From: UMGS692 sp963653425
GTDB lineage: Bacteria > Bacillota > Clostridia > Christensenellales > CAG-314
Length of the DNA stretch: 23,854 nucleotides
Direction: 5' to 3'
Assembly (NCBI GenBank): GCA_963653425.1
Contig: CAVJWC010000016.1
Span: 1 to 23,854 of the forward strand
Shown: one piece after another, positions 1 through 6,299 of the stretch
Layout: each line of letters opens with the position of its first letter
Numbering within the stretch: the first letter of the stretch is position 1
Program-made: the position numbers and the translations under genes
The notes under the pieces: generated by a model
The model's input: the letters and a program-made list of their open reading frames with translations, nothing else
What the model was told of the DNA's origin: nothing
Database searches by the model: none

Positions 1-126
1 TTTCTTTGCTTACTTTCCCGAGAATTCGCACTGCACTAACGGCTACGCGAAGCTCGGTGAAAGTTTCTTTGCTTACTTTCCCGAGAATTCGCACTGCACT
101 AACGGCTACGCGAAGCTCAGTGAAAG
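1..126 (-). repeat. Two tandem 63-bp intergenic repeat units
   Basis: Positions 1-63 and 64-126 are the same 63-bp unit, differing at one base near position 118. Read on the minus strand, each unit contains GCAAAGAAACTTTCAC, then GAGCTTCGCGTAG, then a variable stretch ending in TGCGAA. The same order of blocks is found on the plus strand near 13217, 13316, 13580, 13845 and 23774. The first copy begins at the window edge, so the array may continue beyond it. No coding function is seen. Confidence 0.9.
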
Positions 127-134
127 TTTCTTTG

Positions 135-210
135 CCTTCTTTCTTTTCGAAAGAAAGAAGGTAAGGAAACAGCAAAGTTTCTTTGCTGCTTTCTTTGTAA
201 AAGAAAGCAG
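135..210. repeat. Two CTTTCTTT-core hairpins downstream of the CHR operon
   Basis: There are two perfect inverted repeats. The one at 135-161 has 12-bp arms (CCTTCTTTCTTT) and a TCG loop. The one at 186-210 has 11-bp arms (CTGCTTTCTTT) and a GTA loop. Between them lies GCAAAGTTTCTTTGC, which can itself fold. On the minus strand the second hairpin starts about 12 nt after the stop codon of the CHR gene, so it could end or stabilise that transcript. No T-tract follows in the direction of transcription, so it is not a canonical intrinsic terminator. Confidence 0.8.
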
Positions 211-222
211 GAAAAACTTTAC

Positions 223-1050
223 TTAAATCCCCAAAACGCCGAAGAGGAGGACGCCGACGACAGCGGCTATCGCGATAAGCAGTATCGGATGTATGGTCTT
301 AGCCTTGGAACTTGCGGAACTCTCGACGTTGCTCTCTGTCGAAGCGGAAGAACCTGAGCTTGAAGCGTTGCTCTTTGTCGAAGCGTTGTTTTCGCCTGAA
401 CTTGAGCTTTCGGATAAGGTTGAGGCGGAAGCCGGGTTTGCGGTTGAACTTTCGGTCGAAGTCGAGGTTGAAGCAACTGCGGAAGCCGAGGCTTTGGCTT
501 TTTTGGGCTTAAATTTGACGTTAGCGAGTACGAACATAACTGCCGTGAGTATCAGACAGGGCAGGTCGAAAGAAGAGAAAGCGTCGAAATTAAGCTTCGA
601 CAGGGAGAAGTCGGGAACGAGGGTGCTTAACAGGATGGTGAACGCCGCGCCTGCCACGAGACCTACGACGACGGGTTTTACGCCTGCGAAGAAACCGCTT
701 ACCACACGGCTTTTAATGAACTTATCGAAGAGAACGGAAACGATAATGATTATAACGAGGCTGGGGAGAACGACGGCGAAAGTAGCGGTTGCGCTTCCGA
801 GAATGCCCATAAATATGTTTCCGCCGAAGTCGGAGGAAGCCGTTTCGAAGCCTACGAAGGTTGCGAGGTTGACGGCGAAAGGACCGGGTGTGCTTTCTGC
901 GACGGCGATGAAGTCGATAAGTCCCTGTTCGGTTATCCAGCCTTTAGCCGCAACGACTTCCGAACGAATCATAGGAAGCATGGCGTAGCCTCCGCCGATT
1001 GTGAAAAGACCTATTTTGAAGTAAACCCAGAAAAGTTCGAGATAAATCAT
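223..1050 (-). CDS. chrA: CHR-family (chromate transporter) protein, second half-size subunit
   Basis: 275 residues. Residues 1-190 form one CHR domain, with the family motifs FKIGLFTIGGGYAMLPMI near residue 11 and AESTPGPFAVNLATFVG near residue 51, followed by several hydrophobic membrane segments. This is the half-size form, which normally works as a pair with a second half. Residues about 188-255 are a Ser/Ala/Thr-rich low-complexity stretch, followed by a last hydrophobic helix (about 258-275). A 13-residue in-frame duplication is visible in the DNA at 328 and 367. The start is set by AAAGGAGG just upstream, inside the preceding gene, and the two genes overlap by ATGA (1047-1050), so they are translationally coupled. 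The family is named for chromate efflux, but the real substrate in an anaerobe is uncertain. Confidence 0.88.
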   Translation of the reverse strand: MIYLELFWVYFKIGLFTIGGGYAMLPMIRSEVVAAKGWITEQGLIDFIAVAESTPGPFAVNLATFVGFETASSDFGGNIFMGILGSATATFAVVLPSLVIIIIVSVLFDKFIKSRVVSGFFAGVKPVVVGLVAGAAFTILLSTLVPDFSLSKLNFDAFSSFDLPCLILTAVMFVLANVKFKPKKAKASASAVASTSTSTESSTANPASASTLSESSSSGENNASTKSNASSSGSSASTESNVESSASSKAKTIHPILLIAIAAVVGVLLFGVLGI

Positions 1051-1811
1051 TTTGCGCCTCCTTTTCCGTCCGAAGCGTCGTTATTTGCGTTTCCGTCGGC
1101 GTTATTTGCGTTGCCCGAAGAAGTTTCAGCGTTGCTCTTTGCGGAAAGTTTCTTCTGTTTCTTTGAAGTTTCGGCGTTATTTGCGTTGCCCGAAGAAGTC
1201 TTTTCGGAGTTTTCTTTTTCCGCCTGTTCTGCGGGAAGTTTATTTTTACCCGAAGCAATGAGCGTTACCGCGATTCCTATTGCTCCGCCGATAAGGATAA
1301 GGTAAATCACGTCGAAGGAAGTTACGGCCGACACGACGAAAACTACGGCTACGGCGACAAGGTTATACCAGTTAATATCGATTTGTTTGCCGAGTTTTCT
1401 GACGGCGTTGAATATAAGAACGACTACCGCGCAACGTATTCCGCGGAAAGCTGCCGCAACGTAGCGATTTTCGCGGACTTCGTTATAGAAGAGCGAAATC
1501 AGCACGATTATAATGAAGCTGGGAAGAACCACGCCCAAGGTTGCGATTACTCCGCCCCACAAACCCGCGACTTTATAGCCGACGAAAGTGGCTGAGTTCA
1601 CCGCGATAACGCCGGGCGTGCTTTCGGCAATGATTATCATATTCATAATGTCTTCGTCCGTCACCCAACCGCGACGTTCGACGGTTTCGCGCTGAATTAT
1701 GCTTATCATCGCGTAGCCTCCGCCGAAGGTGAACAGACCGATTTTGAAAAAGGTGGAAAAGAGTTCCCACAGAAGGCGCGCTTTACTCGGAGTGCGCTGA
1801 ATTTTTTCCAT
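1047..1811 (-). CDS. chrA: CHR-family (chromate transporter) protein, first half-size subunit
   Basis: 254 residues. It carries the same CHR motifs as its downstream partner: FKIGLFTFGGGYAMISII near residue 22 and AESTPGVIAVNSATFVGYK near residue 63, with hydrophobic membrane segments to about residue 190. Residues about 190-254 are a hydrophilic tail rich in Asn, Ala, Ser, Glu and Lys, with NAETSSGNANNA-type repeats. The DNA holds a 28-bp exact repeat at 1097-1124 and 1172-1199, a period of 75 bp (25 codons, in frame). The start ATG follows AAGGAGA. It is the first gene of a two-gene operon driven by the promoter at 1855-1883. Half-size CHR pairs are thought to assemble as a heterodimeric membrane transporter. 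Substrate assignment rests on family only. Confidence 0.88.
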   Translation of the reverse strand: MEKIQRTPSKARLLWELFSTFFKIGLFTFGGGYAMISIIQRETVERRGWVTDEDIMNMIIIAESTPGVIAVNSATFVGYKVAGLWGGVIATLGVVLPSFIIIVLISLFYNEVRENRYVAAAFRGIRCAVVVLIFNAVRKLGKQIDINWYNLVAVAVVFVVSAVTSFDVIYLILIGGAIGIAVTLIASGKNKLPAEQAEKENSEKTSSGNANNAETSKKQKKLSAKSNAETSSGNANNADGNANNDASDGKGGAK

Positions 1812-1854
1812 AACCGTATCTCCTTATCTGAACAGTGTTGTTTTTACGCGGGTA

Positions 1855-1883
1855 AGTATACAGCTTTTCGTCTTTTCAGTCAA
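1855..1883 (-). promoter_or_regulatory. Sigma-A-type promoter of the CHR operon
   Basis: On the minus strand TTGACT (1878-1883) and TATACT (1855-1860) are separated by exactly 17 bp. Each hexamer is one base from consensus. The -10 ends about 43 bp upstream of the start codon at 1811, with a good Shine-Dalgarno sequence in between. Confidence 0.85.
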
Positions 1884-1890
1884 ACGAAAG
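1864..1890. promoter_or_regulatory. Possible operator overlapping the CHR promoter -35
   Basis: An inverted repeat, TTTCGT at 1866-1871 and ACGAAA at 1884-1889, is separated by 12 bp and brackets the -35 hexamer. A repressor dimer bound here would block polymerase. No regulator gene is present in the window, and a dyad this short could arise by chance. Confidence 0.25.
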
Positions 1891-2020
1891 AACTCGTAAT
1901 TTGTAAACTCGTCCTCTTTTCGGCGAAGAAATTTTGTTTTTCGTGTAACGCCGACCGCTTTCGCATAACTCCGCATACTGCATAAATATAAAAAACGGCT
2001 TCGCGCCGATAACGCCCGAT

Positions 2021-2051
2021 TTATTCGTGAGCTATAAAATTATACGAATAA
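2021..2051. promoter_or_regulatory. Inverted repeat in the divergent 1812-2163 spacer
   Basis: TTATTCGT (2021-2028) and ACGAATAA (2044-2051) are perfect 8-bp arms around a 15-nt AT-rich centre. It lies midway between the CHR operon and the MurF-like gene. It could be an operator or a hairpin; nothing in the sequence tells which. The rest of the spacer holds the promoters listed here and no gene. Confidence 0.3.
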
Positions 2052-2134
2052 CGAAAAAACTCCGAAAAACGGAAAAGCATAAATATTCATTGAGTTTTAA
2101 CGCGGAATCCGTCACCCGTTTTAAGACAGGCGCA

Positions 2135-2140
2135 TATAAT
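2135..2140 (+). promoter_or_regulatory. Candidate -10 element of the MurF-like gene
   Basis: A consensus TATAAT lies 24 bp upstream of the ATG at 2164. The sequence 17 bp further upstream (TCACCC) is a poor -35, so this call rests on the -10 alone. Confidence 0.4.
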
Positions 2141-2163
2141 AAAGCACGGGCGCGGAGGGTAAA

Positions 2164-4008
2164 ATGAGCGTAACTCTTATAATTCTACATTCATTGTGCG
2201 CGGGTTGCGGGGCGACGAGAGCAATGCATTTTCTGCAACTGCTTTCGTATAAACCCGAACGCGGATATATTAAAATCGTAAAAACGCGTGAATTCCGACT
2301 GCATTTTTTGCTTTCTTTGGTTTTTATAGTCGCGTTTATTTTCGAGCAGAAAATCGTGCCTTGGGCGTTTACGGCGATTTTCGTAGCGTACGTTACGGCG
2401 GTTTATCTTAAAAAAAGAAAGACCGTTTACAAACGCACCAAACGAATCTTACGCCAAACCTTAGTAAATCAGATTATTTTTGGTTTGCTTGCGGTAACGT
2501 GGCTTCCTTTGTGCTGGGCAGGCTGTTTCGTCGTTCCGCTTGTGAGTTTGTATCTCAATTTGCCTTTAGAACGCGCGATAAACCGAAGATATATAAGGCT
2601 TGCCGAGACTAAACTCGGGAAAAGCAAGGTTAAAACGGTTGTGATTACGGGGAGTTACGGCAAAACCGGCGTTAAACGGTATCTTTACGAAATCCTGAGC
2701 CGAAAATTCAACGTTCTTATGACGCCCGAAAGTTACAATACCCCTCTCGGAATCGCCCTTACCGTCAACAATTCGCTTACCGAGAAGGCGGAAATTTTCA
2801 TAGTCGAAGCGGGCGCGAAAAACAAAGGCGACATAGCCGAAATTTGCGAAATCGTCCGTCCCGACGTCGGAATTATCGTAGGAATCGCCCCTCAGCACCT
2901 GCAAACTTTCGGCAATCTGGATAACGTTATTTCGACAAAATTCGAACTCGCGGATTACGTAATCTCTCGCCGTTCGCGACCGAAAAACGAAGAGAAGGCA
3001 AACTTTCTCCATAAAAACGCAAGTCTTTTGAGCGAAAAAGCCGACCTTCCGAGCAAAAACTTAACTTCTTCACTCGCAAAAACCGACTTTCAAAGCGGAA
3101 ACTCAACTTCTTTGGGAGCAAAAACCCGACCGCAAAACGCAAAAACCGAGTCTTTCGAAGGAGAGGCGGATGGACGTTCTCTGAAAGACGTTTTTGACGA
3201 AAAAAACCTTTCCGACCTTCTTGAATACGACAAAAACCGACGAAACGCGCGTTGTAATGGGGACGAATATTTCTGCAACGGTAAAATTCCTCTGATTTAC
3301 GGGGCGAATTGCGAAATTCTGAGAAGAAAAATCACTGAAAGACGGATAAACGCTTTTCCCGTAGGCGCGGGCGGACTTATGGAAATCGAGCGTAAACCCG
3401 ACGGCGAACCGCCTTCTTTTTATAGAGACCTGCGTTTGTTTAACGAGGGTTGCGAGTGCTTGGTGAGGTTGGGCGGGAAAACCTTTACCGCGCGAACCCG
3501 ACTTTACTCTCCCGCGCAGATAGATTCGCTGAGTATTGCCGTGGGGACGGCTTATCTTTTAGGAGCAGGAGAAGAGGAAATCCGAACCGCCCTTCCCGAA
3601 ATCCGCCCCGTAAAGCACAGAGGAGAAGTTTTATTTAACGGGAACGTTTTTATTATAGACGACTGTTATAATTGTTCCACCCAAGGAGCGGAATGCGCGC
3701 TGAAACTCACCGCAGGCTTTTCGGGGAAGAAATTCTGCGTAACTCAGGGCGTTGTCGAAGGGGGCAAAAGTCAGACGGAAATCAACTTTCGTCTGGGCGA
3801 AAAACTGGGCGGAATCTGCTCGGGCGGAGTGTGCCTCGTTGGAATAAACTCCCGTGCGATTTTCCGCGGACTGAAAAGCCGAGGCTACGACGAAAACAAA
3901 ATTTACTTTGCGGATAGCGTGGAAAAAGCGACGGAAACTCTCCTTCCGTTAACGAAAAAAGGCGACGTTCTGCTTTACCTCAACGACCTTACGGATAATT
4001 TCGTTTAG
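2164..4008 (+). CDS. murF: Membrane-anchored MurF-like Mur ligase
   Basis: 614 residues. Residues about 45-150 hold several hydrophobic segments, which stand where MurF normally has its UDP-binding N-terminal domain. The ATP-grasping P-loop VITGSYGKTGVK is at 160-171 (K167, T168). It is followed by a central Mur-ligase core (ESYNTPLGIALT, FIVEAGAKNKGDI). Residues about 268-370 are a hydrophilic low-complexity insert. The C-terminal domain begins near KHRGEV (484-489) and IIDDCYN (497-503), close to the MurF pattern of R...DDsYN. MurF joins D-Ala-D-Ala to the UDP-MurNAc peptide, and the next gene makes D-Ala-D-Ala, which supports the call. The start has GGAGG five bases upstream and an in-frame stop just before it. 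A different Mur-ligase substrate cannot be excluded because the N-terminal domain is replaced. Confidence 0.72.
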   Translation: MSVTLIILHSLCAGCGATRAMHFLQLLSYKPERGYIKIVKTREFRLHFLLSLVFIVAFIFEQKIVPWAFTAIFVAYVTAVYLKKRKTVYKRTKRILRQTLVNQIIFGLLAVTWLPLCWAGCFVVPLVSLYLNLPLERAINRRYIRLAETKLGKSKVKTVVITGSYGKTGVKRYLYEILSRKFNVLMTPESYNTPLGIALTVNNSLTEKAEIFIVEAGAKNKGDIAEICEIVRPDVGIIVGIAPQHLQTFGNLDNVISTKFELADYVISRRSRPKNEEKANFLHKNASLLSEKADLPSKNLTSSLAKTDFQSGNSTSLGAKTRPQNAKTESFEGEADGRSLKDVFDEKNLSDLLEYDKNRRNARCNGDEYFCNGKIPLIYGANCEILRRKITERRINAFPVGAGGLMEIERKPDGEPPSFYRDLRLFNEGCECLVRLGGKTFTARTRLYSPAQIDSLSIAVGTAYLLGAGEEEIRTALPEIRPVKHRGEVLFNGNVFIIDDCYNCSTQGAECALKLTAGFSGKKFCVTQGVVEGGKSQTEINFRLGEKLGGICSGGVCLVGINSRAIFRGLKSRGYDENKIYFADSVEKATETLLPLTKKGDVLLYLNDLTDNFV

Positions 4009-4166
4009 GCTTTATTCATCGTTATTCATAGCGAAGAGAAGACGGAGTTACCGCATATATACGAAACTATGACGAAAATATACAAACGGAACGTGTTAAT
4101 AAATATCCGTAAAACAAATAAAAATAAATCTCGGACGACTTTTTGTCGCGCGAAGCGGAGGAAAAA

Positions 4167-5681
4167 ATGAAAAAAAAGACGGGCAAAAAACCATTGGCGG
4201 TTGTGCTGTTCGGGGGCGTTTCGGTGGAAAGCGACGTTTCGGTCGTGACGGGGCTGACGACGGCTACGGCAATGAGAAAAAACTTCGACGTTATCGGGGT
4301 TTTCGTGGACGGCGACGGCGTGTTCCGGCTTGCGGAAAACAATTTCGAGCCTCGTGACTACGCCGAAAAAAGCGTGATAAATCGGCTTAAAAAGTGCGCT
4401 TTTTTGCCAGGCGGTAAGATTTGCGTTTTTGGTAAATTCGGCTTTCGGCGCACGGCAAAACCCGATTTCGCGGTGTTGTGTTTTCATGGCGGATCGGGCG
4501 AAAACGGAGGAATGGCGGGGCTTTTGGAGGCGTGCGGTATCCCGTGCGTCAACGGCGGAACGGCTCTTCAGGCGGTCGCAATGGATAAAATTCTCACGAA
4601 ATTCGTGGCGAGTGCGCTGAAAATTCCCGTTCTGCCCCACGTCGAAGTCGGAAAAACCCTCTGGGAGCGTGACGAAAAAGGCGTTTTTCCCCAAGTTTTC
4701 CAAGGTTTTTCGGGTAACGGCGACGCTTTCGGTTTCCGCAAGATAGTCGACGATGCGAACTGTAAGTGCCGTTCTTCTGCGGATTCTTCCTCGCAACGTC
4801 AACAAACGCCCGAAAATTCCATGCAACGTCAACAACCGTCCGAAAATTCCGACGAAGTTGAGGTTGCCTACGAAAACAAGATTGTTGGCGAAGTTGAGGT
4901 TGCCGATGAAGGTAAGATTATCAAAAAAGTCGACAATTCCGCACAAGGTAAGGTTGCCGATAAGGTTGAACTTACGGGCGAAAGCGAGCGTTCCGCACGA
5001 AAGGAAGAAAGAAAAGGAGAGAGAACCTGCGGGTGCGGGGGAAAGTGCGGAAAGGAAAGGACTTTCAGGGAGAACGTTTTTCGCATTGCGGAAAGTCTTG
5101 TTTTTCCGCTTATCGTCAAGCCCGCGAGCCTCGGAAGCAGCGTGGGCGTCAGATGCGTGCATTCGCCCGAAGAACTTCGCGAAGCACTGGACGTCGCGTT
5201 CCGTTTCGACGGGCGCGCCCTTATCGAACCCAAGCCCGACGTTTACGAACTCAACGTCGCAGCAGGCAGGCTCTACGGAAAGACCGTCGTTACCCCCGCC
5301 GAAAAGCCTTTGGGGAAGCACGAAATTCTCGATTTTGCCGACAAATACGTGCGCTTCGGAAAGAAAGGCTCGGACAGAATTTTTCCTTTCGATTCGCCTG
5401 TTTCGGAAGAAATCCGACGCGCGACGAGGAAAATCTTTGACGCTTTTTCAGGCAGAGGAATAATCCGCGCCGACTTTCTCGTGACGAACGACGGCTTCTA
5501 CCTCAACGAAATTAACGCAATCCCCGGTTCGATGGCGCATTACCTCTTTGACGAGGACTTCCCCGAACTTATGCTCGAACTCTATAAACAGCTTCAAGCC
5601 GACAACCGCGAAAAAACCGACCTTATAAGAAAAATCAAAACCCCCCTCTTAACGGGCAAAGGTCTGAAAAACCCGAAATAA
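4167..5681 (+). CDS. ddl: D-alanine--D-alanine ligase with a large internal insert
   Basis: 504 residues; the family is usually about 310-370. It ligates two D-alanines using ATP (ATP-grasp fold, cytoplasmic) to supply the peptidoglycan stem. Visible motifs are FGGVSVESDVSVVTG near residue 11, GENGGMAGLLE and AMDKILTKF, PLIVKPASLGSSVGV (from 314), and the metal/ATP end IIRADFLV...LNEINAIPGSMAHYLF. Between LPHVEV (156-161) and the PLIVKP strand lie roughly 135 extra residues, rich in Ser, Gln, Glu and Lys. They contain tandem 10-residue (30 bp, 4791-4850) and 12-residue (36 bp, 4853-4924) repeats. The insert also has a Cys cluster (TCGCGGKCGKE). ATG 4167 is preferred over an upstream TTG at 4143 because GGAGG lies five bases before it. 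It follows the MurF-like gene after 158 bp. Confidence 0.9.
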   Translation: MKKKTGKKPLAVVLFGGVSVESDVSVVTGLTTATAMRKNFDVIGVFVDGDGVFRLAENNFEPRDYAEKSVINRLKKCAFLPGGKICVFGKFGFRRTAKPDFAVLCFHGGSGENGGMAGLLEACGIPCVNGGTALQAVAMDKILTKFVASALKIPVLPHVEVGKTLWERDEKGVFPQVFQGFSGNGDAFGFRKIVDDANCKCRSSADSSSQRQQTPENSMQRQQPSENSDEVEVAYENKIVGEVEVADEGKIIKKVDNSAQGKVADKVELTGESERSARKEERKGERTCGCGGKCGKERTFRENVFRIAESLVFPLIVKPASLGSSVGVRCVHSPEELREALDVAFRFDGRALIEPKPDVYELNVAAGRLYGKTVVTPAEKPLGKHEILDFADKYVRFGKKGSDRIFPFDSPVSEEIRRATRKIFDAFSGRGIIRADFLVTNDGFYLNEINAIPGSMAHYLFDEDFPELMLELYKQLQADNREKTDLIRKIKTPLLTGKGLKNPK

Positions 5682-5990
5682 GTCGGAATAAATCGAAGTT
5701 TGTCGAAATAACGCAAACAAAGCCGAAACAAATCGAAGTTTGCCGAAATAAGACGAAAAACGGCGAAAAAAGCGGAAACAATGCGGAATATGTCGAAGAA
5801 AGGCAAAATAACTAAGAACATGTCGAAACTTGCCGACAAATGCCGAAACAACGCAAACCAAGTCGGTAAAAATCGAAGTTTGTCGAAATAAGGCGAAAGT
5901 TGCCGAAGCAAGTCAAAAAACGGCGAAGCAAGTCGAAAAACGGCGAAAAGTCGCACAAAAGCCGAGAGAACGCGCAAGACGGGAAAAACG
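5682..5990. other. Degenerate low-complexity spacer after ddl
   Basis: This stretch of about 310 bp is built from loose variants of short words such as CGAAATAA, TCGAAGTTTG and AACGGCGAA. The word AATCGAAGTTTG recurs near 5692, 5731 and 5872. Open frames on both strands translate to compositionally simple sequence without family motifs or good ribosome binding sites, so I call no gene. Confidence 0.7.
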
Positions 5991-5991
5991 C

Positions 5992-6020
5992 TTGCCTATT
6001 ATGGTGATTTGGTGTAAAAT
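5992..6020 (+). promoter_or_regulatory. Probable promoter of murB
   Basis: TTGCCT (5992-5997) and TAAAAT (6015-6020) are separated by 17 bp. Transcription would start near 6027 and give a leader of about 270 nt before murB. That leader contains the hairpins at 6069-6096 and 6161-6285. Confidence 0.6.
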
Positions 6021-6068
6021 GTAATATAGTATTCGTAATACTACTCGTAATCTCGGCTTTTCGAAAGA

Positions 6069-6112
6069 CTTACTTTCTTTAAGAAAAGAAAGTAAGCAAA
6101 GAAACTTTCATT
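6069..6112 (+). repeat. CTTTCTTT-core hairpin with GCAAAGAAACTTTCA tail
   Basis: CTTACTTTCTTT (6069-6080) pairs perfectly with AAAGAAAGTAAG (6085-6096) around AAGA, and is followed by the family tail GCAAAGAAACTTTCA. It is a short copy of the element seen at 13190 and 23747. It lies in the presumed murB leader. Confidence 0.8.
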
Positions 6113-6160
6113 GTTTTCCACATTGAGGTTTTTTGCGCCGTTTTTTTGCAAAAAAGCGGT

Positions 6161-6285
6161 AAGTTCTTTGGTTCTTTTTTACAAGAAAGAACGGAAAGCG
6201 CAGTTTTCCGACTTTGTATGGTCTTGCGAAGCCGCAATGGGTCCGGCGTCACGCCGGTCTTTGCTGCTTTCTCGCAAGAAAGCAG
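6161..6285 (+). repeat. Hairpin module copy A, just upstream of murB
   Basis: From 6161 to about 6263 this aligns without gaps to 14091-14193. It contains, in order, a GTTCTTT hairpin (6171-6192), a CGGAAA/TTTCCG hairpin (about 6192-6210), the conserved TTGCGAAGC and CAATGGGTCC blocks, a CCGGCG-TCA-CGCCGG hairpin (6243-6257), and a CTGCTTTCT/AGAAAGCAG hairpin (6264-6285). The last hairpin ends five bases before the murB Shine-Dalgarno sequence, so it could affect translation. Confidence 0.82.
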
Positions 6286-6299
6286 TAAAAAGGAGGTTT

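Noticed and set aside
4026..5321. 431-codon open frame on the minus strand opposite ddl
   Set aside because: The ddl motifs lie on the plus strand. The reverse frame only reflects its low-complexity insert.
6111..6299. Extension of murB to an upstream TTG, adding 63 residues
   Set aside because: The added sequence is a translation of the hairpin repeat, and MurB similarity begins after the ATG at 6300, which has AGGAGG before it.
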